A stretch of 64,000 bases of DNA from Sipunculus nudus (lineage: Eukaryota; Annelida; Sipuncula; Golfingiida; Sipunculidae). This document shows, piece after piece, positions 36,093 to 48,144 of this stretch. The notes beneath the pieces are model-generated. The model had not been told where the DNA came from, made no database searches, and saw only the letters and a list, made by a program, of their open reading frames with translations. Location of the stretch: assembly GCA_026874595.1 (NCBI GenBank), contig CM049314.1, forward strand, positions 61,113,300-61,177,299. Direction: 5' to 3'. Made by a program: the position numbers and the translations under genes. The first letter of the stretch is position 1. Every line of letters starts with the position of its first letter.

Positions 36093-36405
36093 ATGGAGAA
36101 CGTGCGGTCCCCACAAGGGCATGCGGCTTACGCCATGTCCGGAGTTGACGATCGCTGGATCTTAATCCAAAAGAACACGTTCATGAACTGGGTAAACGAG
36201 CAGCTGAGGACAGTTGACAAATCGGTGGATGACCTGCAGACAGACTTCTGTGATGGCATTAAACTGTGTTCTTTGGTGGAAGTACTCCAAGAGAAACGCA
36301 TCGGACGCGTGGTTAAAAAACCTGTCAATCAGCACCAGTACTTTGAAAATGTCAACCTGGCCCTACGAGCCATGATGATGGATAACATCAAGCTAGTTAA
36401 TATTG
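36093..36405 (+). CDS. Filamin-type actin crosslinker (jitterbug-like), coding exon 1: CH1
   Basis: Start of a protein that bundles or crosslinks F-actin and links it to partners through Ig-like repeats. This exon gives residues 1-104. After a short head comes the first calponin-homology domain: WILIQKNTFMNWVNEQLR, then DLQTDFCDGIKLCSLVEVLQ and ENVNLALRAMMMDNIKLVNI, matching the filamin/alpha-actinin CH1 order. The donor is GTAAGT at 36406 in phase 1. The following exons give CH2, a third CH domain and Ig-filamin repeats. Three CH domains in tandem before filamin repeats is the arrangement of Drosophila jitterbug, not of classical filamins A-C, which have two. The nine visible exons encode 503 residues; the gene continues beyond the window. 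Confidence 0.92.
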
Positions 36406-39400
36406 GTAAGTGACTTTTTTAATATGACAAATATTTTTTTTGGTCTTGCATGCAGTTACTGGAATAGATGTTCCACTTACAATAGAATGATTGAATCCAC
36501 TGTTGGTTGCTGGAAATTTAAGCTTTGAAAGCTTTTGCAATGCTGAGTTTTACAATCATTGTAGGTTATCTTCACCTGCAAGGATGGTCTGTTAGAAATT
36601 AGCAGGGCATGGTAAATATAGTGAAATCATATAAATTTACTCTTCAAACAGGCTTTCCTTTGAAACCTGAATGTAGGGAATGGATAATATAAAGATAATA
36701 TAAAGATGATTGCCCCCCCTCCCATCTTTCATGTAATCCCCCCCATTTGTCATGCAGTCCATGAAGTTGCACAAGCAACAACTTTCATATTCAAATAGTT
36801 ATATAGCAAAAACAATTGAACTGTACCCTCTTTTTCATAAGGCAGGATTTTGTACAAAAACAATAGTTGGCTAAGTTAAGGGATCCATGGGAACCTTATC
36901 ATGATAACTTGTACACTGAAACACCAACAGACAGAAAGACTAGTAAACAAACACAACAACAGAGGTAGAACACAGTCGAGTGATTCACAGTCTCAATGAC
37001 AGGTCATTACCTCTAGATTATAAACAACCTAAAAAACAGGAAAACTTTTAATTAAAAAATTTTAATAATTATATGTAATTTTGAAGAAATGGTTAATTTC
37101 TTCATGTCCATCAGTTGACAGTACCACCAACAGACCTTTGGTCGAAACTTCAAAAACCCTTAAAGCTGAACACACATACATTTAGGAAAACATAACCTCT
37201 GACAGAGAGGTCCCAATTTACTTAAACAATTACTCTGAGGCCTGGACACAATGCATAGAATCATGGACATGGATCACATACATGAGCACTCAGATTTATG
37301 TCATTGCTTTTGTATGTAGAGCTGTCTTTTGTGCATATTGTTACACATCACAAATAAAAATGCCATGTACCAGATATTATGTGATGTATATGTCATTTTT
37401 ATGCCTGACTGCCCCCTCATTGATAATTTGGTACGTAATATTTAGGGCACACAGGGTAAGTATGTGTGTTCTCTTAACAGATATATTTTTATGTACAGGT
37501 CTTGTCATGACAAATCATTACATCTTCTAAACAGTTGTGAGCTCATTCCAAACCTCTTGCACCTTGTATGTTGTTGTTGTTTTTTTTAAGTTAAATGGCC
37601 TTGGAGCTTGACTATTAAATTAAAGTAATTTTTGGAAAAGTACTAATTTAAAAACACACCTTTGCTAAATTGTGGAAAATATTCTGTAAGACAAATAAAA
37701 AAAGTTTGATAAATTGAAGACAAGTACAGTTATGTCCCATCAAAGCTCTATCTTACCATTCATCAAACAAAAATAATCCTACTGCAGCTATTTACATGAA
37801 TCAACCTGTCAAATGGCTTTATTTTTATGCCATTACTGGCATACTTTGCCGTATGGTCTCCAACAACCCCTTTTCAAAGCCATATAGGCAGACACACAAA
37901 TATATAACTATATATACCAGAAGGTAATATAATTATAGTTCATTTGATCTTAATATTTTAATTGTGCTCATGTTGGTAAATAAATTGCAGTATGGTCTCC
38001 CCCACCCTTTACATATAAAAGAACAATGGACTGTAATCACATAAACAGATGAAACATAGACACACACATATGATATAATAATAGTTCATTATATGCATAA
38101 TGCTTAATATAAAATTTCATTAACATCCATAGATTTGAAACATCAGCCTGTGCATTTTAGAAAAAAGTGGTGTCTGATGCCATTTACATTTTGCCAAACA
38201 CAGACCACAATATTTCTGACTTTTAATTAAGTATTGATTATTCGCTTTTCACCTGTGAGCAACATACAACAGGTAGGATCAAGGAACATTCAACATATGT
38301 TAAGGCTCATTTAGAAGTGGTTGAATCATTCGACTCAGAGTAAATGAATGAATCATGTGACCAGATGTTACATGTATATCTTTCAGTTTATGCTACTGGT
38401 AGTCAATAAAATGTTCAGTGCTGTCAGTATACTTGAAGGGATCACAGTTGTTATCATCAAATTAATTTAATTATAGGGCTCATTGAATCCTGAGAAATAT
38501 GTTTTGGGTTTATAAGAACCTTTTATTAAGATAATCCTAATTTGTCAAATAAAATCTTTATTCGAGCAGATTAGGGTACACTTAAGTTTTTTTTTTTTTT
38601 AGCTCTTCAGGTTGAATACATGTATGTATAATGTGTTTTTATGGCTCATATTTCTGTTCTTAATACAGATTATAATATTACATTATAATTTAGATAATCA
38701 TAAGCATCCAATTAGACCAGCCATTGTCAGGTTTGCTCATATTGTCTGACCAACTCTTACTTTGTATTATTCTGGGCCTGACTGATGACATATTGATGAC
38801 ACCTATTTGTTAATTTAGAAGATAAGTCAGTGATAGGCATACGTTGTATTGTACAAGCATTGTCTGAGGTCAGTCTTGCTGGACCATTATTTATTATATT
38901 TGCCGCTTTAAGAAAACTATTCAGAATGCAGTCCTTCTTGATCTATTTGGGCAGATAGATAATAGGTTAATTCAGTCATGGGGTTGCATGACTTTAGAAG
39001 TGCAACAGTTATTGTTATAACAAACAAACTAGGATGCAAGCAGTTGTACTGATTTATCATTAATGAGCTGAGGAAATGGTCAGATGGACAGATGGACCTC
39101 CAATAAATACTTGATCACAGATGAAATAGAACTTAATTAGAAGCAGTGTTCAGTGGAACCTTTCATTTGTTTCACCATGTGAAAAATTAATGAAGTAATA
39201 ATTAGCATATTGTGGTTCAGGAGAGTACAGCATATATGGTGTTTTACAGTTGCTGATCTTGATGTTATTGAAAGAAAATATATAGATACAAAAAGCATTC
39301 AGATGGTACGTCATGAGGTATTATAGAGAGTATAGAGACATTCAGATGTGATATTCCCATGGGTCATACTAACAGGCTGCCAAGCACACCCTTGTGAAAA

Positions 39401-39862
39401 AGTATGACAAAATGAGGCTAAGAAATAAAAGAAGCACTGTGAAAAAATTTTAAAGTAGAAAAATGGAAGGAAATTGTAGGGAAAAAAGTAGGACTGAACC
39501 AACTCATGAATAACAAAATTATTCATGTCCTTTCTCCATAATATAAAGTAAAATCTCGAAAGAGATATTCCTAGGAACATATTTAAACAATTTATATGGT
39601 GCTCAGTGTGTGTCTGCATAAAAATTATCAAATAATGCTCCAAATTTGCCCATAACTTTTTACTTATATGGAGACAAAGATTCAAGTGATTATTTTTAGT
39701 TAATTGACATCATATATCTGAATTGGCCCCTAAATGTCACAAAGTAGCAAAATGAAGGAAAATTTTACAGCCTGTATTGTGAATTAACAGGAGGGGAGGA
39801 TTTTATACCATGTGTTCTACAGGTAGGGGGGATATATAATATTTTACACCATGTATTTACAG
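36406..39862. other. Filamin-type gene intron 1 (between coding exons 1 and 2)
   Basis: AT-rich, with no exon recognised. The - strand open frame at 39311-39685 has no domain. At 39357-39368, CCCATGGGTCAT could be a reversed fragment of the palindromic repeat end. The last 80 bases hold the duplicated acceptor described separately. Confidence 0.7.
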
Positions 39863-39877
39863 GTGGGGAGGATGTAG
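39785..39877 (+). repeat. Triplicated acceptor region of coding exon 2
   Basis: Three tandem versions of ACAGG-(A/T)-GGGGAGGAT occur, with the AG ending at 39790, 39822 and 39862 (spacings 32 and 40 bp). The copies share 'tttta.accatgt.tt.tacag'. Only the last is followed by open filamin coding sequence in frame. Confidence 0.75.
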
Positions 39878-40055
39878 TGAAGGGCAACCTGAAGCTGATC
39901 TTGGCATTGGTGTGGCACTTGATCTTGAGGTACCAGATCGGTAAACAGAGCAAGGTGCCACCGAAAAAACTCATGCTGGCCTGGATTAACGCTGTCATCC
40001 CTGACTGTGACATCCACAACTTCAACAGCGACTGGAATGATGGAGTGGCTCTACA
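39863..40055 (+). CDS. Filamin-type actin crosslinker, coding exon 2: end of CH1, start of CH2
   Basis: Residues 105-168. It reads GGEDVVKGNLKLILALVWHL, the conserved last helix of CH1 (family word DGNLKLILG.IW.LI), then the linker GKQSKVPPKK and the start of CH2, LMLAWINAVIP, then IHNFNSDWNDGVAL. Acceptor ttacag at 39862, donor GTGAGT at 40056, phase 1 in and phase 2 out. Confidence 0.92.
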
Positions 40056-40179
40056 GTGAGTTCTAGATGTTGTCTTGCCTATACATGTTAAAGGGGCCTT
40101 ATCACCTATACATGTTAAAGGGGCCTTATCACCTATTCGACCTTTCTAAGCTAAAGGTAATCCCTTGGAGCTTTCATAA

Positions 40180-40460
40180 AAACAGGCCAGAAAACATAGA
40201 TTACACCACACACAGGCTGCTACTTTTGTTTATGTCAACATGTTTATAATATGGGCCCACAAAAATAATCAAAACAAATTTAACAAGGGCATCTTGGAGC
40301 AAGTTCAATAAGCCAGAGCTTTGCAAATGGCTTTTTGCAACAAGCGACCTTTCTACCTTGGCATATATGCAGTCTACCACCTTAGGTAACATGTTTTTCC
40401 TGTTTGTCAACCTTGCAACACATTTACAAACATGTTGTTGATAAATAAGTTCATACATCC
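40180..40460 (-). repeat. Dispersed repeat, inverse copy of 52910-53220
   Basis: Conceptual translations of the two copies (- strand here, + strand at 52.9 kb) share TNRK.M.PKV, then VKRSLVAK / VERSLVAK, then YKHV..NK..S.CVV, so the DNA is related along about 260 bp. This is more likely a non-coding dispersed element than a gene, since both frames are short and start in repeat sequence. Confidence 0.55.
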
Positions 40461-40736
40461 TTCACGATGGCCTTATTAGAACTTTTCACAACCAAAATTA
40501 TCCTTGGCTCATTAATATATACACCAAGGAAGCCACAAATGACATAAATTCTATTTTCAAAAGGTAGTTGAATGGTCACCTTTAAGGCTGCTTATAAAAG
40601 TGGACCAAACTGTCTTGCTGGTGAAGCATGCTTTGGAAGGCCAGACATGTGCACCAATGACATTCGTTCCAACAGGGATTAGCCCAATATTTTCCTTTTA
40701 GCAAAATTTTTAGAATACAGTATACCCAGGGTTCCA

Positions 40737-41061
40737 ACATGCTAAAAAATCTTTGAAAATTAAATTCTTAAATATTATTTTTTATATTTTCATAGAATGG
40801 GAGTGACTGAATTGAGCTTGTTTTGAAAATTTCTTTGAAAAAGACCTTGATTACTGGCCACAGCACACCAAGAGAACCATTCGGCATAAAGATCATATTA
40901 TTTTTGTTAATTAGACTTGTGTATGAAAATGATACATAAAAAATGTTGAGAATCAGACAGCTGCATGGAGGTGGTAATAAAGGCCTTAAAAATCCATAGT
41001 TTTATCCTTGCAAAACTTGTAAAAGACCTTGAAAATGGAATCTGAATTTGTTGGAGAGATC
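40737..41061 (+). mobile_element. Possible hAT-type element starting CAGGGTTCCAA
   Basis: Opens with CAGGGTTCCAA and is rich in 'aaaatctttgaaa' and 'aaagaccttgaaaa' words. The right end is diverged ('tttgttggagagatc'). It is related to 32390-32675 by its terminus. Confidence 0.4.
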
Positions 41062-42060
41062 ATTCTGCCAAATTGATTGAACAAAAATTTGTCATTTTAG
41101 TCTCTAAATGTAAATAAAATGCGCTTGCCTATCTTTTTTTTCTCTCACTGAATGTATATATTTTTAATTCATTGCACTGATACCATTTATAGACTTGGAT
41201 TGTTTTATCTTGAATCTCAAACAGGGTCCTCTTACTCAATATTGGAGTGAGATTAGAATATTATGTCACTGTTTCATTGTCCAATGTCCTCCAATTTCTT
41301 CACACAATGTATGCTTTGTCTCGATCCACTGTTAAAATAATTCAAATTTAAAATTTACTACCTCTCATGAAAATAATCACATGAACCTTCCAGATAATGT
41401 ACACAGTTAATGGTTTCCTTTGTAAGTGTGAAGTAAATGTCCATCAGAATAAAAAGGTTTTTTTCTCCAGTATCATAAAGGAACATACAAGGTATATTAC
41501 CAATATTTACAAAAAAGTGTATTAATTCTCCTTAAAATATTATGGTAAATGCCAGTATTTCATTCTAAAGGCATTTGCTTATTTCTATACAGTGGGAATA
41601 AGCTTGCAAAGGGCACAATCACTTGTGTGAAACATAAACATATAGCACACACATTATCTTGTGGCCTTGCAATGCTATTTACAAATCAGCATAATTTCAA
41701 GCTTTATAATGCTGTTTCTTCTGTTTGGTTTTGTTGCAAGAATCGTCTATGGTGCCTATGTCTTGATATGGGAAAACAGACACACATGGATTGTATTTAC
41801 TCACACAGAACCAAAACAATGTAAAAACAAGTGAAATTAATGATTATGTCCAAGTACTTAGATGGTTTTGCTAAGAAACTCTTGTGTTAAGCTAGAATGA
41901 ACAAATAGTGTGAGATAAATACTAAAACATTTCTTGCAATCATCTTTTTTCAGTATTTATATTATCAGTCAAGCTATTGCTAAAAGATTAACATGGCACA
42001 CCTGGTCTAATATGTTTTCATAATTGTATATTTTATAAACTATTCATATATCTATTTCAG

Positions 42061-42126
42061 TGCTTTGATTGAGTACTGCCGACCAGGAACATGTCCTAAC
42101 TGGAGGCAACTCAATCGACGAGAAGG
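42061..42126 (+). CDS. Filamin-type actin crosslinker, coding exon 3: middle of CH2
   Basis: A 66-nt exon, residues 169-190. It reads HALIEYCRPGTCPNWRQLNR and then RE, the usual CH2 stretch (ALV..C.PGLCP.W in filamins). Acceptor tatttcag at 42060, donor GTATGT at 42127, phase 2 in and out. Confidence 0.88.
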
Positions 42127-42824
42127 GTATGTATGTGTAATGTTCTATATAAGTGGCAACTATTTAAGTTATCTCTTGCCTCACTGGTGCCAAAATGCTG
42201 ATATATCGTGATACTGGTTCCAAAACAAGGAGGTGTCATTGACCTGGCTGTATTCACAATCTTTTTCTGGTTATTTTGATGCAGACAAGCATGTTGTTGT
42301 TCTGTTGGTTGTGGTACTCAATACTGGTACATATATTATACATGGGTCCATTCTGTTTCTTGATTCAGTTGTAAAAACTGAAATGATGGCAGGAGCTCAT
42401 GTTTCAGCACAAAGCTGATGCTCTTCGTGAAAGCATGCAAGCAATTTACAAAAAATTATCTTTAAACAAGAATTTTATTGTTCTGGTTTCAAAATATTTA
42501 TTTCAAAAGTAAAGCAATCAGGCTCAGCTCTGGAAATTTACTTCAGCAATAATAAGATGTTGATCAGTTTGTATAGATTGTAATGTTTATGTTTTCTTAT
42601 TTGAAATTGAAAAAGTTAATTAAGAAACAGGATCAAGTGTTATGGTATATGAGCTTATTGCTTTCACATTATATTAAAAGGACCTATTCCTGTACCTTGT
42701 ATGTTAAATGTACATGATGTACAGTGTCTTCTCCCTATAATTAACATTGGTATAACCATTTGATATCCTATGCCTGTACACAAGTGAAAAAATGCTTTGC
42801 ACTCAATCTGTGGCACAAAAAATG

Positions 42825-45182
42825 AACATATCTCACACACCACATGATAGACATCTCACTCACCATCTGATAGACATATCTCACTCACCACCTGATAGAC
42901 ATATCTCACTCACCACCTGATAGACATATCTCACTCACCACCTGATAGACATCTCACTCACCACCTGATAGACATATCGCACACACCACCTGATAGACAT
43001 ATCTCACTCACCACCTAATAGACATCTCACTCACCACCTGATAGACATATCTCACACACCACCTGATAGACATATCTCACTCACCACCTAATAGACATAT
43101 ATCTCTCACCACCTGATAGACATATCTCACTCACCACCTGATAGACATATATCTCTCACCACCTGATAAACATATCTCACACACCACATGATAGACATCT
43201 CACTCACCACCTGATAGACATATATCACACACCACCTGATAGACATATCTCACTCACCACCTGATAGACATATATCTCTCACCACCTGATAAACATATCT
43301 CACACACCACATGATAGACATCTCACTCACCACCTGATAGACATATCTCACTCACCACCTGATAGACATATATCTCTCACCACCTGATAAACATATCTCA
43401 CACACCACATGATAGACATCTCACTCACCACCTGATAGACATATCTCACTCACCACCTGATAGACATATCTCACTCACCACCTGATAGACATATATCTCT
43501 CACCACCTGATAAACATATCTCACACACCACATGATAGACATCTCACTCACCACCTGATAGACATATATCACACACCACCTGATAGACATATCTCACTCA
43601 CCACCTGATAGACATATATCTCTCACCACCTGATAAACATATCTCACACACCACATGATAGACATATATCACACACCACCTGATAAACATATCTCACACA
43701 CCACATGATAGACATATATCACACACCACCTGATAAACATATCTCACACACCACATGATAGACATATATCACACACCACCTGATAAACATATCTCACACA
43801 CCACATGATAGACATATATCACACACCACCTGATAAACATATCTCACACACCACATGATAGACATCTCACTCACCACCTGATAGACATATCTCACTCACC
43901 ACCTGATAGACATATCTCACTCACCACCTGATAGACATATATCTCTCACCACCTGATAAACATATCTCACACACCACATGATAGACATCTCACTCACCAC
44001 CTGATAGACATATCTCACTCACCACCTGATAGACATATCTCACTCACCACCTGATAGACATATATCTCTCACCACCTGATAAACATATCGCACACACCAC
44101 CTGATAGACATATCTCACACACCACCTGATAGACATATATCACACACCACCTGATAAACATATCTCACACACCACATGATAGACATCTCACTCACCACCT
44201 GATAGACATATATCACACACCACCTGATAGACATCTCACTCACCACCTGATAGACATATCTCACTCACCACCTGATAGACATATATCACACACCACCTGA
44301 TAAACATATCTCACACACCACATGATAGACATCTCACTCACCACCTGATAGACATATATCACACACCACCTGATAGACATATCTCACTCACCACCTGATA
44401 GACATATATCTCTCACCACCTGATAAACATATCGCACACACCACCTGATAGACATATCTCACTCACCACCTGATAGACATATATCACACACCACCTGATA
44501 GACATATCTCACACACTACCTGATAAACATATCGCACACACCACCTGATAGACATATCTCACTCACCACCTGATAGACATATATCACACACCACCTGATA
44601 AACATATCTCACACACCACCTGATAGACATATATCACACACCACCTGATAGACATATCTCACACACCACCTGATAAACATATCGCACACACCACCTGATA
44701 GACATATCTCACTCACCACCTGATAGACATATATCACACACCACCTGATAAACATATCTCACACACCACCTGTTAGACATATCTCACACACCACCTGATA
44801 GACATATCTCACTCACCACCTGATAGACATATATCACACACCACCTGATAGACATATCTCACACACCACCTGATAAACATATTGCACACACCACCTGATA
44901 GACATATCTCACTAACCACCTGATAGACATATATCACACACCACCTGATAAACATATCTCACACACCACCTGATAAACATATCTCACACACCACCTGATA
45001 GACATATCGCACACACCACCTAATAGACATCTCACTCACCACCTGATAAACATATCTCACTCACCACCTGATAGACATCTCACTCACCACCTGATGGACA
45101 TCTCACTCACCACCTGATAGACATATCCCACACACCACCTGATAGACATATCTCACTCACCACCTGATAGACATATCTCACA
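42825..45182 (+). repeat. 2.36-kb minisatellite, 23-25 bp units with higher-order structure
   Basis: Roughly 95 units built on CACCACCTGATAGACATATC with alternating linkers (tcactcac, tcacacac, atatcacacac, atatctctc) and a minority variant with CACATGATAG or TGATAAACAT. Variants recur in fixed order, so larger blocks were copied; for example a block of two units repeats about five times in 43640-43870. Every unit has CACCTG (or CACATG), an E-box core, overlapping TGATAG or TGATAA, a GATA-type core. No ORF, and it lies wholly inside the intron. Confidence 0.97.
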
Positions 45183-45328
45183 ACTTTACACATTCAGATT
45201 TTTTATGCTTCCTATTGGAGTTTGTTCTGTTTCTTCTTTCAAGTTCCATTTCCATTTTAGGTAGTTGTCAGTGAGCAATATCAAACCCCCGGCCAGGGCA
45301 ATACCTGACCCCTGGTCACACAGTGTTG

Positions 45329-46210
45329 CAGGGATGTGCCCACGCCGGGCGGCGCCGGGCCGGTGCGCCCGGCAGTCTTTTCTGCCGCCCGGCACTTGAC
45401 TAGAAAGTGTCAATGCCCGCCCGGCAGTAATATTTTTAAATTGTTTAAGCCATGAACAAAAATACAAGCGTTTAAGCTTATCTCGCGGTGTTTTACCGGT
45501 ATTACAATTAGTGACCCCTGTTGAATATATCTAAGTGCATGTCTTCCACACTAGATGACATCATGTGGCGCCCAAAATGAATATTTAATAGAAGGTACTC
45601 TTCAGAATGTGCCATATTAAGTGAATGTTGATGAATAAAATTTGGTACGAAAGAAGTGAACGTAGCTGCTATGGTAGCGCCACCTTGTATCTGTATAAAA
45701 GACTAATGCTGATATCAGCTTCTATGAAATCATATGACGTGCCAAACGATGTTTGATTGAATATAATTGATGATCGACGTAAATATTCGAATACATTTGT
45801 AAGGTCACAGCTCCTAATGAGGCCAAACTGCCGTAGAAAAGTGGAATATAATGTTTGGTATCAGGTTTTAAGTGCGAAAAACTGAATATGGTCCTTTCTT
45901 ATACCCATATTATATGGAAGTATTCAACAAATCCTGACCGACAGAATCTGAACTGACAGATGAGTTCACCACGGTGTTTTAACTTTTAAAATCAAATTTG
46001 CTCTCAGTGGCGGCATTGCTGTCGGCATATTGGAAATTAATAATACTTTTAGTATTACTAATGATTTATTCATGCAGCTGAAATATCACGAATCACGTCT
46101 ATAAAAAATAAAAGTTAAACTTTAAATATCCCGTGCCCCCCCCCCCCCCCATTTCATGTGCACGGCCCGCCCGCCCGCCCGGCACTCAAATTTTTCTGAG
46201 CACATCCCTG
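45329..46210. mobile_element. GC-rich-ended TIR element, hAT-like, 882 bp
   Basis: Starts CAGGGATGTGC and ends GCACATCCCTG, 11-bp perfect inverted repeats. Inside each end lie CCGGGCGG / CCCGCCCG-rich stretches (45343-45430 and 46134-46190) that are also inversely related. The core is ordinary AT-rich DNA without an ORF for a transposase. The 8-bp flanks do not match by eye. The right edge lies 6 bp from the next repeat. Confidence 0.75.
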
Positions 46211-46216
46211 GTCTTG

Positions 46217-46391
46217 TTAACTCAGCTGACTATAAGTCATCTGAGCTATAGAGTTGCTCCTATGCCAATTGTATATGTCAACAAGACTATATTACGTTTT
46301 CCTCTTAGATATTATCTCCATTTGTTATAATCTTAGGTTTTACTTTCTAGGTCAACTCCAGATGAGCACCATGACCCATGGGTCCCTTGTT
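46217..46391 (+). mobile_element. Palindromic-ended dispersed repeat, short copy 4
   Basis: The left end TTAACTCAGCTGACT pairs with AGTCATCTGAGCTA. The right end reads TGACCCATGGGTC followed by CCTTGTTA. At only 175 bp it shows which parts are constant in the family: the two hairpin ends. The internal core repeats of the longer copies are absent. Confidence 0.75.
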
Positions 46392-46756
46392 ATGGTGATC
46401 AAGCACACTTGTAAAAAGTTTTCTCACAGACAGAACCATAACAATGTATTAAACAGGTTAACTGGAGATAGTAAGACCATGTACTAAGATATATGTGGTT
46501 TTGATGGTCTGATTTTTTGTATTCAGCTAAAAAAAGTAATATGGCACGGGATAATACACTTATTATTGAATGTTTTATGTACCTCTAACCTGATTACAAA
46601 CCCTGAAATGGCAGATTAATTTATCAGTATTATTAAATTGATTTGCACTATCTACACACCAGGGTGTGCTAGAAACAGTGCTGACCAAGTAGTGTTAATA
46701 TTTAACTGCTCATAGCTAGATCATTGATGCTGGGACATCTGGTTCCATTTATGTAG

Positions 46757-47192
46757 GACTCAAGTGTGGATTTGGAATTAAGTCCACATTTTTATGGACT
46801 CAGACTTGGACTCGAGGGTCTTGGACTTTTACTCGGATTCGGACATAAAGACTCCATTACATCTCAAGACCAATAGAAAAAATCACTTTGTAACATATAA
46901 TAAACACTTGTATACATTTGCGAGCTACTAATATAATATTGACACTTTATACATCAAGCTTTGCTCAGCATCAGGAGCTTTAAATAAAATTAACCATTAT
47001 AATAAAAGTATTTGTGAACTAAATGTACACAATAATCTGAAATTTCCATTTTAAATTGCTTTTTACAGATATTGTATTGGACCTGAACTTGGACTCGGAT
47101 TCCAAATTACATGGACTCAAAGAAGGTGGACTTGGACTTGAACCTCAAGGACTCGGACTGGGACTTAGACTTCAGTGGCCTGGACTTGGATA
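46757..47192 (+). repeat. GGACTC/GGACTTGG-rich element, copy A
   Basis: Two arrays rich in GGACTC, GGACTT and GACTCGGA words (46757-46850 and 47075-47192) flank about 220 bp of AT-rich sequence. A reverse-complement relative lies at 56412-56806 (shared 'agtggcctggact' and 'tggactcagac'). No ORF. Confidence 0.7.
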
Positions 47193-47447
47193 GTTTTGAC
47201 ACAACTACATTACTGTCTAGTTCATTACATACATACTTTTGATCCAAATCTTAAATTAAAGCCAGGTTCAGATGCTAACTTAAGTCATCTATTACATCAG
47301 CGTTTTAAGTCGTAGTCCCAAGCATAAAATTTACTTTCTATTTATGTTCATGAATACAGTGATATCTTCAGTCTTTTCTCTCATCATTTAATTTCAATCT
47401 GCATGGATATTGGAAATATCACAGTGTCCAAAGTCAGCTGAGCACCA

Positions 47448-47461
47448 TGACCCATGGGTCA
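47448..47461 (+). repeat. Palindromic repeat terminus abutting a splice acceptor, copy 5
   Basis: Perfect TGACCCATGGGTCA, preceded by 'cagctgagcacca' as in copy 4, and followed by the 13-base pyrimidine-rich run ttttttctttcag that is the acceptor of coding exon 4. The left part of this copy was not recognised. Confidence 0.8.
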
Positions 47462-47474
47462 TTTTTTCTTTCAG

Positions 47475-47688
47475 TGTAAACAACTGTAGGAATGCCATGG
47501 AGTTGGCCAGGAACCTCTTTGATATTCCCCTGGTTTTGACCCCAGAAAATCTGGCCAGTCCTGACCTTGATGACCTTTCAACTATGACCTACTTATCATA
47601 CTTCATGAAGGTCAATTCCCCTGGATATGATGCCACCTTGAAATGGGTCAACAGTGTCATGCCTGGGAAAAAAATCTCAAACTTCCAG
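47475..47688 (+). CDS. Filamin-type actin crosslinker, coding exon 4: end of CH2, start of third CH domain
   Basis: Residues 191-262. It reads VNNCRNAMELARNLFDIPLV, then LTPENLASPDLDDLSTMTYL, the closing helices of CH2 (filamin word P.ITPE.I..P..D..S.MTYLS). It continues straight into NSPGYDATLKWVNSVMPGKK, the first helix of a further CH domain. Classical filamins go from CH2 to a hinge and Ig repeats here. Acceptor tttctttcag at 47474, donor GTATAA at 47689, phase 2 in and phase 0 out. Confidence 0.92.
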
Positions 47689-48144
47689 GTATAAATATAT
47701 ACAGTTTCACTTTCAAATCCTGTCAACAGCAAACTTTTTACAAACCTATATTTATCACTTTTATGTTTGAATGAGTTAAAATGCTTTTTAGCATTTTGAA
47801 AAAAGCCAGAATCCTACCAAAACCCCAGGCATATATGATATTAGATGTTTATATAAGGAAAATCAATCTTTCATAAATGTTCATTTATATCCATGTTACA
47901 TTCAATTTCTTGTGACAAACTAGGTCACAAAGACCTAATTTGTTACCATGTGGATATTAATATACATGAAGATATATGTGCATTTATAGATGTTGATATA
48001 TAGATACAGATATAGATTCACAAGTAGATTGAACAGGGTGCATTTTTTAATGAACTAATACTAAGTACAACTTGAAATTCTGTGAAATCAGTTGATTGTA
48101 AACTGGAAACAGAATAATTAATATTACATTATATTTACATCCAG
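47689..48144. other. Filamin-type gene intron 4
   Basis: 456 bp, AT-rich, nothing else seen. Confidence 0.8.

Larger units (their letters stand above)
40056..42060. other. Filamin-type gene intron 2
   Basis: Begins with a 27-bp unit (TATACATGTTAAAGGGGCC plus 8 bases) duplicated at about 40079-40132. It then carries a dispersed repeat (about 40180-40460) related in inverse orientation to 52910-53220, a possible CAGGGTTCC element (40737 to about 41061), and a segment (41690-41910) related to 7130-7320. No exon was seen. Confidence 0.65.
42127..47474. other. Filamin-type gene intron 3
   Basis: A 5.3-kb intron mostly made of repeats: the 42825-45182 minisatellite, the GC-rich TIR element 45329-46210, the short palindromic repeat 46217-46391 and the GGACTC-rich element 46757-47192. 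It ends with a palindromic repeat terminus directly before the acceptor. Confidence 0.85.

Noticed and set aside
39357-39368. Reversed copy of the palindromic repeat end
   Set aside because: Only 12 bases match and no second end is near; too short to claim.
39311-39685. 124-codon minus-strand frame with Phe/Tyr-rich stretch
   Set aside because: AT-rich intronic sequence, no domain, antisense to the filamin gene, no supporting signals.
42825-45182. CRISPR-like repeat/spacer array
   Set aside because: The units are contiguous variants of one 23-25 bp word with no unique spacers, and the context is a eukaryotic intron. It is a minisatellite.
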